From assembly GCF_019038435.1 (NCBI RefSeq), contig NZ_JAGPOX010000073.1:1-47673 (forward strand): a DNA stretch of 47,673 bases, given 5' to 3'. Positions 24,502-31,867 of the stretch are shown piece by piece. The position numbers and the translations under genes are program-made. The stretch's first letter is position 1. Each line of letters opens with the position of its first letter. Source of the stretch: Nocardia alni. Its GTDB lineage: Bacteria > Actinomycetota > Actinomycetes > Mycobacteriales > Mycobacteriaceae. The notes beneath the pieces were generated by a model that ran no database searches, was not told the DNA's origin, and saw only the letters and a program-made list of their open reading frames with translations.

Positions 24502-25923
24502 CTAGATCAGGTACTGACAGGGATCGCGCCGGACGAACCGCCCGTCGCCCTTGCGGCCCACGTACTCACCGCTGTCGACGACGACCTTGCCACGCGAGAG
24601 CACGGTGTCGACGTGGCCGTCGATTTCGTAACCCTCCCAGGCGGAGTGGTCCATATTCATGTGATGGGTCTTGCCCAGGCCGATCGAGGTGTGGCCGCTC
24701 GGGTCGTACACCACCACATCGGCGTCCGCGCCGGGCGCGAGCACGCCCTTGCGGCCGTACAGACCGAACATGCGCGCCGGGGTCGTGGAGGTGATCTCCA
24801 CCCAGCGCTCGAGGCTGATCTTGCCGTCCGCGACGCCCTGATACATCAGGTCCATCCGATGTTCGACCGAGCCGATGCCGTTGGGGATCTTGGAGAAATC
24901 GCCGATCCCCATATCCTTCTGGCCCTTCATGCAGAACGGGCAGTGGTCGGTGGCGACCATCTGGATATCGTTGGTGCGCAACGCCTGCCACATATGGTCC
25001 TGGTGATGTTCCTCGCGGGAGCGCAGCGGCGTGGAGCACACCCACTTCGCGCCCTCGAAACCCGGTGCGCCCAGGTTGTCCTCGAGCGACAGGTACAGGT
25101 ACTGCGGGCAGGTCTCACCGAATACGTTGCGGCCCCGGTCGCGCGCGGCGGCCACTTGCGCCACGGCCTGTTTCGCGGAGACGTGCACGACGTACAGTGG
25201 CGCGCCGGTCAGATCGGCCAGCATGATCGCTCGGTGCGTGGCCTCCTCCTCGAGCTGCCAGGCCCGCGCGATGCCGTGATAGTACGGGTCCTTCTTGCCC
25301 TGTTCGAGCAGCTGGCTGACCAGAACGTCGATGGCGGGGCCGTTCTCGGCGTGCATCATCGTCATCATCCCGGTGTCCGCGCCGGTCTGCATCGCGCGCA
25401 GGATCTGCGCGTCGTCGCTGTAGAACACGCCCGGATACGCCATGAACAGTTTGAAACTGGTGATGCCCTCGCCGGGCAGCTCGCGCAGCGCCTGGAGCGA
25501 GGCGTTGTTCACATCGCCGACTATCTGATGGAACGAGTAGTCGATCGCGCACTGCCCATCGGCCATGTCGTGCCAGGTGGCCAGGCTGTCCTGGAGGCGC
25601 TCGCCGAATTTCTGTACCGCGAAGTCGATGATCGTGGTGGTGCCGCCCCAGGCCGCCGCGCGGGTGCCGGTCTCGAAATCGTCGGAGGCGGTGGTGCCGC
25701 CGAAAGGCATGGACATGTGGGTGTGCGCGTCGATGCCGCCCGGCACAACGTATTTGCCCGCAGCGTCTATGACATTGTCGACGGTTCGTTTCAGATCCGT
25801 GCCCAGGACGGTGCTGCCGGGTTCGAGCAGTGCGACGATGCGTTCGCCGTCGATCAGGATGTCGGCGTCCCCGCGGCCGGTCGAGGAAACGACGGTGCCG
25901 CCGGTGATCAAGGTTGTCGACAT
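24502..25923 (-). CDS. hydA: Dihydropyrimidinase / D-hydantoinase
   Basis: A 473-residue cyclic amidase that opens 5,6-dihydrouracil or dihydrothymine to N-carbamoyl-beta-amino acids; relatives also open hydantoins. Metal-site motifs are GGIDAHTHM (His67, His69), Lys158 in SFKLFMAYPG, which would be carboxylated to bridge two zinc ions, and later histidines in MMHAENG and YVVHVSAK. CSTPLRSREEHH and TDHCPFCMKGQKDMG are family-typical. It starts 23 bases after the ureidopropionase gene. The neighbours favour pyrimidine degradation over hydantoin use, but both remain possible. Confidence 0.92.
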   Translation of the reverse strand: MSTTLITGGTVVSSTGRGDADILIDGERIVALLEPGSTVLGTDLKRTVDNVIDAAGKYVVPGGIDAHTHMSMPFGGTTASDDFETGTRAAAWGGTTTIIDFAVQKFGERLQDSLATWHDMADGQCAIDYSFHQIVGDVNNASLQALRELPGEGITSFKLFMAYPGVFYSDDAQILRAMQTGADTGMMTMMHAENGPAIDVLVSQLLEQGKKDPYYHGIARAWQLEEEATHRAIMLADLTGAPLYVVHVSAKQAVAQVAAARDRGRNVFGETCPQYLYLSLEDNLGAPGFEGAKWVCSTPLRSREEHHQDHMWQALRTNDIQMVATDHCPFCMKGQKDMGIGDFSKIPNGIGSVEHRMDLMYQGVADGKISLERWVEITSTTPARMFGLYGRKGVLAPGADADVVVYDPSGHTSIGLGKTHHMNMDHSAWEGYEIDGHVDTVLSRGKVVVDSGEYVGRKGDGRFVRRDPCQYLI

Positions 25924-25946
25924 GATGGGTAACTCCTTCGTTCGAG

Positions 25947-26795
25947 TCAGGGCGTGACGATGGAGTCGTACGAATCCGGGCGGCGGTCCCGGTAGAACTG
26001 CCAGTCCCCGCGCACCTCGCGGACCACATCCAGATCCAGCTCGCGGATCACCAGCTCCTCGGTGCCGGTGGAGGCGACCTCGCCGACGTAGTTGCCGCGC
26101 GGGTCCACGAAATACGAACTGCCGTAGAAGGTCACGGCGTCATCACCGAATTCCTCGGTCTCCGTGCCGATCCGGTTGACCGCGGCGATGTAGTACTGGT
26201 TGGCCGCGGCGGCGGCGGGCTGCTCGAGCTGCCAGAGCCGGTTGGACAGACCGGGTTTGGTGGCCGAGGGGTTGAACACCACCTCCGCGCCGTTCAGGCC
26301 CAGTGCGCGCCAGCCCTCGGGGAAGTGGCGGTCGTAGCAGATGTAGACGCCGACCTTGCCGACCGTGGTGTCGAATACCGGATAGCCCAGATTGCCGGGC
26401 CGGAAGTAGAACTTCTCCCAGAAGGCCGGCAGGTTGGGGATGTGATGCTTGCGGTATTTGCCCAGGTAGCTGCCGTCCGCGTCGATCACCGCGGCGGTGT
26501 TGTAGAGGATTCCGGGCTGCTCCTCCTCGTAGACCGGCAGGATGACGACCATGTTGTGCCTGCGGGCCAGTTCGGCGAAGCGTTCCGTGGTGGGGCCGGG
26601 CACGGATTCGGCGTACTCGTAGTACTTCTTGTCCTGAACATTTCCGAAGTACGGGCCGTAGAACAGCTCCTGGAAGCAGATCACCTGCACGCCCTCGGCG
26701 GCGGCCGACTCGACGAACTTCTCGTGCTTGGCCAGCATCGACTCCTTGTCGCCGGTCCATGTGGCCTGGGTGATTGCGGCCTTGATGGTTGTCAT
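25947..26795 (-). CDS. Beta-ureidopropionase / N-carbamoyl-amidase (nitrilase superfamily)
   Basis: A 282-residue carbon-nitrogen hydrolase releasing beta-alanine (or beta-aminoisobutyrate), ammonia and CO2 from the N-carbamoyl compound made by dihydropyrimidinase. The catalytic triad is visible: Glu43 (FQELFYGPYF), Lys116 (YRKHHIPN) and Cys153 (VYICYDRHFPEG). ATG 26795 has GGAG 8 bases upstream and is the first gene of the six-gene minus-strand operon. The frame continues further upstream but without family similarity. A D-carbamoylase acting on hydantoin products is the main alternative. Confidence 0.9.
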   Translation of the reverse strand: MTTIKAAITQATWTGDKESMLAKHEKFVESAAAEGVQVICFQELFYGPYFGNVQDKKYYEYAESVPGPTTERFAELARRHNMVVILPVYEEEQPGILYNTAAVIDADGSYLGKYRKHHIPNLPAFWEKFYFRPGNLGYPVFDTTVGKVGVYICYDRHFPEGWRALGLNGAEVVFNPSATKPGLSNRLWQLEQPAAAAANQYYIAAVNRIGTETEEFGDDAVTFYGSSYFVDPRGNYVGEVASTGTEELVIRELDLDVVREVRGDWQFYRDRRPDSYDSIVTP

Positions 26796-26905
26796 CGATG
26801 TACTCCTAACTTGCGAGGTATTTGTTATTCTTGGCTCTAAACATTTCTGTAATATTTCAACAAGTACCGGAAGCGTAAACCCGCCAGTCCGGCCATGAGG
26901 TGAAA
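26796..26905. promoter_or_regulatory. Divergent promoter region between the pyrimidine operon and the MocR gene
   Basis: This 110-base gap is markedly AT-rich at 26820-26865, where TTGTTATTC, CTAAACATTT and GTAATATTTC occur, and should hold both promoters and the MocR operator. ACTTG (26809-26813) and CAAGT (26861-26865) form a long-spaced inverted pair. No single compact palindrome stands out, which fits MocR proteins that often bind direct repeats. Confidence 0.5.
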
Positions 26906-28324
26906 ATGAGCAGACCAATCGAGATCGATGACCCGACCCCGGCCGGGATCGCCGGGGCCATCGCCCGGATGATCAGCAGTGGCGAGCTGCGTCCCGGAGA
27001 CAGGCTGCCGACGGTGCGCGAATTGTCGGCACAGCTCGGCGTGAGCCCGGCGACGGTGAGCCACGGCTGGCAGGCCCTGTCTCAGGCGGGGTTGGTGGTC
27101 TCGCGCGGTCGCAGTGGCACCTTCGTCGCCGAACCGGCTTCGGCCGCACCGCATCCCGCGCCCGCGCGCACCGCGCGCATGGTCTCCAGCGCCAGTGCAG
27201 CCCGGCTCGATCTGTCGCTGGGTACCCCGGATCCGGGGCTGCTGCCCGAGCTCGGCCCGCTGCTGGCGCATGTGGCGCTCAACGCCGAGCCCACCGACTA
27301 CCACCAGGCGCCGGTGGTGCCCGAACTCGGCCGCCTGCTGCAGGCCGACTGGCCGACCGCCTCGGGCGGGCTCACTGTCGTCGACGGCGCGATGGACGCG
27401 GTCGCGCGCGGACTGCGCGCGGTGGTCCGCTACGGCGATCGGGTGATCGTGGAGAACCCGACGTTTCCGCACTTCCTGGACTATCTGGAAGCCATTGGTG
27501 CGCAACCTGTCGCGGTCGGCATGGACGAACGCGGGATATTGCCCGAGGAATTCGAGCGTGCGCTGAGCCTGTCGCCCGTGGCCGCGATCATCCAGCCGCG
27601 CGCACAGAATCCCACCGGCGCGTCGATGGACTCCGACCGCATCGCCGAACTCGCGGATATCCTGCGCCGCAGCGAGATCCGCTGCATGGTCGTGGAGGAC
27701 GACCATTCCGCCAGCATCGTGCCCGCCGAGGACGTGAGCATCGGCCGCTGGCTGCCCGATCAGGTGCTGCACGTGCGCAGCTACTCCAAATCGCACGGCC
27801 CGGACCTGCGGATCGCGGCGCTGTCCGGCCCCGAGGAGGTCATCGACCGGGTCGTGGCCACCCGCATGCTGGGCCCCGGCTGGACCCCGCGCATCCTGCA
27901 ACGCCTGCTGTACGAGCTGCTTCGCGACGAGACCGCCACTCGCGCGGTGGACAACGCGCGCATCCAGTATCAGATCCGGCGCAACGCCTTCACCGATGCC
28001 CTGGAGCGGTCCGGCGTACACGTCGGCCGGGGGGAGGGGCTCAACGTCTGGGTGCCCGTCGCCGACGAGCGCTCGACCCTGGTCCACTTGGCCGCCAACG
28101 GAATCCGTGTGGCACCCGGCGGCCCGTTCTGCGTCGACCCGCGACATCCGCAGGCGGTCCGGGTGACGATCTCCCCGCTGCGCGGCGGCGGCGAGGAGGT
28201 GGCGCGAGTACTGGCCGCGACCATCGAACCGCAGCAGTCGGATTATTTCTCGCTCGGAGATACGGGAGGACCCGGTCGCCGAGGTTCCGGGGGATTTCGT
28301 GACAACGTCCGCACCCCGCGATGA
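26906..28324 (+). CDS. MocR-subfamily (GntR) PLP-dependent regulator
   Basis: A 472-residue regulator with a GntR winged helix (residues 10-75: GIAGAIARMISSGELRPGD, LPTVRELSAQLGVSPATVSHGWQALSQAGL) fused to an aminotransferase class I fold. In the latter, IIQPRAQNPTGAS, VVEDDHSA and SYSKSHGPDLRIAAL mark the PLP site, with the Lys of SYSKS as the cofactor-binding residue. ATG 26906 has GAGG 5 bases upstream. It is divergent from the pyrimidine operon, the usual arrangement for a MocR activator or repressor that senses an amino-compound such as beta-alanine through PLP. The last 30 residues are a disordered Gly/Arg-rich tail. Confidence 0.88.
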   Translation: MSRPIEIDDPTPAGIAGAIARMISSGELRPGDRLPTVRELSAQLGVSPATVSHGWQALSQAGLVVSRGRSGTFVAEPASAAPHPAPARTARMVSSASAARLDLSLGTPDPGLLPELGPLLAHVALNAEPTDYHQAPVVPELGRLLQADWPTASGGLTVVDGAMDAVARGLRAVVRYGDRVIVENPTFPHFLDYLEAIGAQPVAVGMDERGILPEEFERALSLSPVAAIIQPRAQNPTGASMDSDRIAELADILRRSEIRCMVVEDDHSASIVPAEDVSIGRWLPDQVLHVRSYSKSHGPDLRIAALSGPEEVIDRVVATRMLGPGWTPRILQRLLYELLRDETATRAVDNARIQYQIRRNAFTDALERSGVHVGRGEGLNVWVPVADERSTLVHLAANGIRVAPGGPFCVDPRHPQAVRVTISPLRGGGEEVARVLAATIEPQQSDYFSLGDTGGPGRRGSGGFRDNVRTPR

Positions 28325-28336
28325 GCCACCCCCGAT

Positions 28337-28414
28337 CCGGCCTCCCGCTGCATTTTTCCGCCACGAAACTCTGGTCCCCGACGATCCCGCCCGAAGAATG
28401 CAGCCGGAGGCCGG
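28337..28414. repeat. 78-bp palindromic element, copy A
   Basis: Terminal 18-base arms (CCGGCCTCCCGCTGCATT at 28337-28354 and its inverse at 28397-28414, one mismatch) enclose a 42-base centre containing GACGATC. Copy B, 179 bases downstream, has the same arm sequence, arm length, centre length and orientation. No target-site duplication is evident. It could be a mobile mini-element or a repeated RNA structure. Confidence 0.7.
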
Positions 28415-28515
28415 TTCTCCCACTCCTACCCGACACCGCACCCACCACCTGCCAGGGACCAGCGCACAGCCGCCACGCCGAACTGCACTCCGCGGGCCCG
28501 CTTCGCAAGGACAAC

Positions 28516-28593
28516 CCGGCCTATCGCTGCATTCTGTCGGCTCGAACGTCCGCTTTCGGACGATCGCTGCCGGGGAATGCAGCAGGAGGCCGG
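28516..28593. repeat. 78-bp palindromic element, copy B
   Basis: The arms at 28516-28533 and 28576-28593 match copy A at 16 of 18 and 17 of 18 positions. The 42-base centre matches at about 25 of 42 positions including GACGATC. Overall identity is near 74% by hand alignment. The conserved geometry with diverged centre suggests a structure kept by selection or two insertions of one element. Confidence 0.7.
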
Positions 28594-28608
28594 ACCTGCG
28601 CGCAGGTC
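28593..28608. terminator. 16-bp perfect palindrome beside repeat copy B
   Basis: GACCTGCG followed by CGCAGGTC is a perfect palindrome abutting the end of copy B. It lies about 270 bases after the MocR stop. As an RNA it would form only a stem with a very tight turn, so it may be an operator for the APC permease rather than a terminator. Confidence 0.3.
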
Positions 28609-28764
28609 CTCTGCGCATATCGGCGAATGCCTCGAATCGTGAGCGCTCGGGTTGAGAGACAGCGGCCGCGCCGGCGTGACCGATATGCGGCGTTTCTCAG
28701 CGGATCGGGCGGGGTCTGATTCATTCTGTACTTCACGGACCCAACGCGACGTGGCGGAGGACAG

Positions 28765-30120
28765 ATGGACGGCTCGGCGGGGCATTTGACCAGGACCCTC
28801 ACGTTGGGGCCGGTGGTGTTGTTCGGGTTGGCGTATATGGCGCCGATGATCGTGCTGGGCACCTTCGGTGTGCTCGACGAGGACTCGGGTGGGGTGGTGC
28901 CCACCGCGTATCTGCTTGCGCTGGTGGCGATGTTGTTCACGGCGATGAGCTATGGGCGGCTGGCGGCGGCGTTTCCGGTGGCGGGGTCGGCGTACACGTA
29001 TACGCGGCGGACCATCGATGCGCGGGTGGGGTTTCTGGTGGGGTGGGCGGTGTTGCTGGACTACTTCTTCATCCCGATGGTGATCTGGCTGATCGGCGCC
29101 GCGTATCTGAACGGTGAGTTCCCGAGTGTGCCCGCGTGGGTGTGGATTCTGCTGTTCATCGTGCTGACCACGGCGCTGAACGTGGTGGGGATCAAGGTGG
29201 CGGCCAATGTGAATCTGCTGCTGATGGCGATGCAGGTGCTGGTGCTGATCTTCTTCGTGGTGCTGTCGTTCGGGCATATGAGCAATGCCGGCGGATTCGA
29301 CGCGATCTTCTCCGCACACCCGTTCTGGCATGCGGGCACGACGGTGTCCAAGGTGGCCGCGGGCGCCGCGGTGGCGGCCTACTCGTTCCTCGGGTTCGAC
29401 GCGATCACCACGCTGACCGAGGAGACCACAGATGCGCGGCGCACCATCCCCCGTGCCATCCTGCTGGTCACCGTGATCGGCGGTATCGTCTTCGTCATCG
29501 CCTCGTACGCAACACAATTGGTCGCGGCAGGCGTCCATGTCAACAGCGCCGACACCGCAGCCTCGGACATCGCGAAGGTGATCGGCGGTCGCCTGTTCGG
29601 CGCCATATTCCTTGCCGGACTGGTGATCACACAGTTCGCCTCGGGAATCGCCGCCCAGGCCAGCGCATCCCGGCTGCTCTACGCGATGGGCCGCGACGGC
29701 GTCCTACCCCGCCGAATCTTCGGCTTCGTACACCGCAACTTCCACACCCCGGTCTTCAACATCGGCCTGATCGGCGTGGTGGGCATCATCGCGGTCGGCC
29801 TCAACGTCAGCGAATCCACCAGCTTCATCAACTTCGGCGCCTTCACCGCCTTCACCTTCGTCAACCTCTGCGTAATCGCCCTGTCCCTCCGCAACCACAC
29901 CCTGAACACCGCACGCGGCATCCTCACCGGCCTGATCGCCCCCTTGATCGGTGCCGGCGTAGACGTCTGGCTCCTGACCAACCTGGACAACACCGCGATC
30001 ATCCTCGGCGTGAGCTGGCTGGTCTTGGGCATCCTCTACCTGCTGTACCTCACCCGCGGCCTGCGCGTATCGCCACCGGAGATGGACCTCACCGAGGGTG
30101 AGGCCGCCGCGTCCACCTGA
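28765..30120 (+). CDS. APC-family amino acid/polyamine permease
   Basis: A 451-residue cytoplasmic-membrane transporter with about twelve membrane segments. The start GPVVLFGLAYMAPMIVLGTFGVL with its Gly-rich unwound helix, then AAAFPVAGSAYTYTRRTI, AAYSFLGFDAITTLTEET and ASASRLLYAMGRDGVLPR are typical of the amino acid-polyamine-organocation family, closest in look to putrescine/amino acid importers. ATG 28765 has GGAGG just upstream. No enzyme gene shares its transcript; a hairpin follows 6 bases after the stop. Codon use shifts from GTG/GCG-rich in the first half to ATC/ACC-rich in the second. Confidence 0.87.
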   Translation: MDGSAGHLTRTLTLGPVVLFGLAYMAPMIVLGTFGVLDEDSGGVVPTAYLLALVAMLFTAMSYGRLAAAFPVAGSAYTYTRRTIDARVGFLVGWAVLLDYFFIPMVIWLIGAAYLNGEFPSVPAWVWILLFIVLTTALNVVGIKVAANVNLLLMAMQVLVLIFFVVLSFGHMSNAGGFDAIFSAHPFWHAGTTVSKVAAGAAVAAYSFLGFDAITTLTEETTDARRTIPRAILLVTVIGGIVFVIASYATQLVAAGVHVNSADTAASDIAKVIGGRLFGAIFLAGLVITQFASGIAAQASASRLLYAMGRDGVLPRRIFGFVHRNFHTPVFNIGLIGVVGIIAVGLNVSESTSFINFGAFTAFTFVNLCVIALSLRNHTLNTARGILTGLIAPLIGAGVDVWLLTNLDNTAIILGVSWLVLGILYLLYLTRGLRVSPPEMDLTEGEAAAST

Positions 30121-30126
30121 AGACAT

Positions 30127-30163
30127 CCAGCGGGAGATCCGCAATCCGACGGATTCCCGCTGG
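30127..30163 (+). terminator. Hairpin terminator of the APC permease gene
   Basis: CCAGCGGGA (30127-30135) pairs with TCCCGCTGG (30155-30163), and after a one-base bulge ATCCG pairs with CGGAT, giving a 14-bp stem with an 8-base loop, 6 bases after the permease stop. No T-run follows, as is common in actinobacteria. Confidence 0.7.
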
Positions 30164-30167
30164 TAAC

Positions 30168-30182
30168 TGTCCGGACCGGACA
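30168..30182. promoter_or_regulatory. 15-base inverted repeat between permease and GNAT genes
   Basis: TGTCCGG-A-CCGGACA is a perfect 7-bp inverted repeat with a single centre base, 5 bases after the terminator hairpin. It could be an operator for the GNAT gene, whose start is 191 bases away, or a second stem of the terminator. Otherwise the 253-base gap shows nothing recognisable. Confidence 0.35.
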
Positions 30183-30373
30183 TCTGACGCGCATCGGCTC
30201 CGACTGACCGTTTACACGATCGAGGTATGCGACGATGTATCAACCAACTGTTCAGGTGTAGGTATGTTGGCGGTGCGTCGCGCCGCGGACTTGCATGGTC
30301 GCCGGTGTGCGGGCGTGTGAGGAAGGTTCTACCCTGGAAATTGGACGGCTGACGCCTCGGAGCTAGGGAGCTC

Positions 30374-30901
30374 ATGGACAACGCGCAAGCGCCGCAACCG
30401 GTGTACCGGCAGGCCCGGTTCGCCGACCTGAGCGACATCGCGGCCCTCGAGGCCGAGGTGTTCCATGAGCCGTACCTGTATCTGATGCTCCGTCAGCTGT
30501 ACGACCTGCACGGATCCGAATGGTTCGTCGCCGATCTGGACGGTGGCGTGGTCGGTTACGCCCTCATCCTGGAAAAGCACGGCCGCGCACTGCTGTTCAC
30601 CTTCGCTGTGGCCGAAGAGCTACAGCATCGAGGCTACGGCCGGGCGCTGTTGGATTGCGCGCTGGATCGGTGCGCGTCGATCGGCGCCGAGTTGATGTAC
30701 CTCACCGTCCGCCCGGACAACTACAACGCCTCGAAGCTGTTCAAACAGGCCGGATTCGTCTTCGCCGAACACGACGACCAGTATTTCGGCCTGGGCGAGC
30801 CGCGCGACGTACTGAGGTACCCGCTCGCCGAATACGACAGCCGCAACCTGGGTGCGGATGAGCAATCCCGGGTCATGAGGTGCCGGTTGGAGCATCGTTA
30901 G
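30374..30901 (+). CDS. GNAT-family N-acetyltransferase
   Basis: A 175-residue acetyl-CoA-dependent acetyltransferase. The fold is clear: opening YRQARFADLSDIAALEAEVF, strand WFVADLDGGVVGYALILE, the acetyl-CoA pyrophosphate loop AVAEELQHRGYGRALLDCAL near residues 76-95 (Q/R-x-x-G-x-G/A form) and YLTVRPDNYNASKLFKQAGFVFAEH. The pattern resembles RimI-like protein N-acetyltransferases, but small-molecule targets are equally possible. It is alone on its transcript, with GGGAG close to the ATG. The C-terminal 25 residues extend beyond the domain. Confidence 0.86.
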   Translation: MDNAQAPQPVYRQARFADLSDIAALEAEVFHEPYLYLMLRQLYDLHGSEWFVADLDGGVVGYALILEKHGRALLFTFAVAEELQHRGYGRALLDCALDRCASIGAELMYLTVRPDNYNASKLFKQAGFVFAEHDDQYFGLGEPRDVLRYPLAEYDSRNLGADEQSRVMRCRLEHR

Positions 30902-30950
30902 ATGTACCGGATCGCAGCGCCGGTCTTGATCCCATACTGTGCCGATCGTT

Positions 30951-31026
30951 ACCACTGCGGCCGAAAGTAGCCCTTTTCCGCAGGTCTGAAGGCTGTATCT
31001 CTCGGGCTGCTTTCGGCCGCATTGGT
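30951..31026. repeat. Long inverted repeat in the leader of the channel-like gene
   Basis: Arms of 23 bases (30951-30973 and 31004-31026) match with two mismatches around a 30-base centre; the core reads TGCGGCCGAAAG against CTTTCGGCCGCA. The structure ends 12 bases before the ATG at 31039. It could terminate transcripts from the GNAT gene, act as a leader RNA structure that hides the start region, or be an intergenic palindromic element. Confidence 0.65.
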
Positions 31027-31038
31027 AAACTCTCGCGC

Positions 31039-31860
31039 ATGGCCGATATCGCACCGTGGGTAGCATCGATATCGACCTGGATCGTCAGGCGGGCAACGGA
31101 TTACGCGACCACTGTGGATCGCGCCGACCAGGGCGAGCGGGCGTTGCTGGAGATCTTCGACGTGCACGTTCAAGCCGTCCTGGCCGAATACGATCCGCCC
31201 AACGGTCGCCGTTATGCGGGTGACCTGGTGTTCGTGCATCTCTACGCGGCCGCACGGCAGCCGATCGCCGACGAGCAGGGCTGGCGGGTGCCCAGTGCGG
31301 TGTTCGCGGCGCTGCTGGCGGCGGAGGCCGAATTTCGTGGCCCGCTGAGGTTGAGCGCGCGCCAGAACACGCTGCTGGCCGAGGAGTACGAGCGCCTGGG
31401 GCGTCAGCTGTCCGGGCTGGCCATGCCCTCGCATGCCGTGCTGGCTTATCGGCGCGCGGCGGCGCTGTACCGGATCATTGATGACGTCGATGCCGAAGAC
31501 CGCTGTGGCCTGCACGTGGCGCGCGCTCGCACTCGGGCAATCTCGCCCCGATGGCGGCGGTTGACCGGGTATTTCTCGGATATCTTGTGCGGCTACGGGT
31601 ATAGGCCGTTCCGCATGTTGGGCTGGGTGGTCGTGCAACTCGTCGTATTCACGGTCCTGGCCCTGCTGTTCGCCGGGGATCCGCATTGGACCGAGACCAT
31701 ATACATGTGTGCCACTTCTTTTTTGAACCCCTTGGGTCCGGGCGATACTTCGAACCTGCGCGCCGCAGCAAGGCCCCTGTTCGTCGTCGAATCCTGGGCG
31801 GGCACCGTCTCCATGTCGGTCTTCTTCGCTCTGCTGGTCCGCAAGTGGTTCCGGCTGTAG
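31039..31860 (+). CDS. Two-TM potassium-channel-like membrane protein
   Basis: A 273-residue protein. The soluble N-terminal 180 residues are helical with TPR-like stretches (MPSHAVLAYRRAAALYRIIDD). The C-terminus has a membrane helix at 193-212, a re-entrant-like segment 216-237 ending in GPGDT, and a second helix at 246-268. This is the layout of a 2-TM potassium channel with the filter T-V-G-Y-G-D changed to PLGPGD. Loss of Tyr and of the preceding Thr-Val makes normal potassium selectivity doubtful, so it may be a sensor or altered channel. The ATG is weakly supplied with a ribosome site. It converges on the SCO2521-type gene with a 7-base gap. Confidence 0.68.
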   Translation: MADIAPWVASISTWIVRRATDYATTVDRADQGERALLEIFDVHVQAVLAEYDPPNGRRYAGDLVFVHLYAAARQPIADEQGWRVPSAVFAALLAAEAEFRGPLRLSARQNTLLAEEYERLGRQLSGLAMPSHAVLAYRRAAALYRIIDDVDAEDRCGLHVARARTRAISPRWRRLTGYFSDILCGYGYRPFRMLGWVVVQLVVFTVLALLFAGDPHWTETIYMCATSFLNPLGPGDTSNLRAAARPLFVVESWAGTVSMSVFFALLVRKWFRL

Positions 31861-31867
31861 CAGATTC

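Larger units (their letters stand above)
28325..28764. other. 440-base non-coding region with repeats
   Basis: No gene is supported between the MocR stop and the APC permease start. The region contains two copies of a 78-bp palindromic element, a 16-bp perfect palindrome and the permease promoter. Open frames across it are not protein-like; translations of the two repeats on the minus strand resemble each other, which merely reflects the duplicated DNA. Confidence 0.65.

Noticed and set aside
24139..25932. A 597-codon plus-strand frame opposite dihydropyrimidinase
   Set aside because: The minus-strand hydantoinase and LLM genes have all catalytic motifs; the antisense frame has none.
26837..28618. 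A long minus-strand frame opposite the MocR gene
   Set aside because: It is antisense to a complete MocR protein and runs into the repeat region, where the translation only mirrors repeated DNA.
28426..29538. A minus-strand frame over the APC permease start and repeat region
   Set aside because: His/Gln/Arg-rich antisense of membrane helices; not a protein-like sequence.
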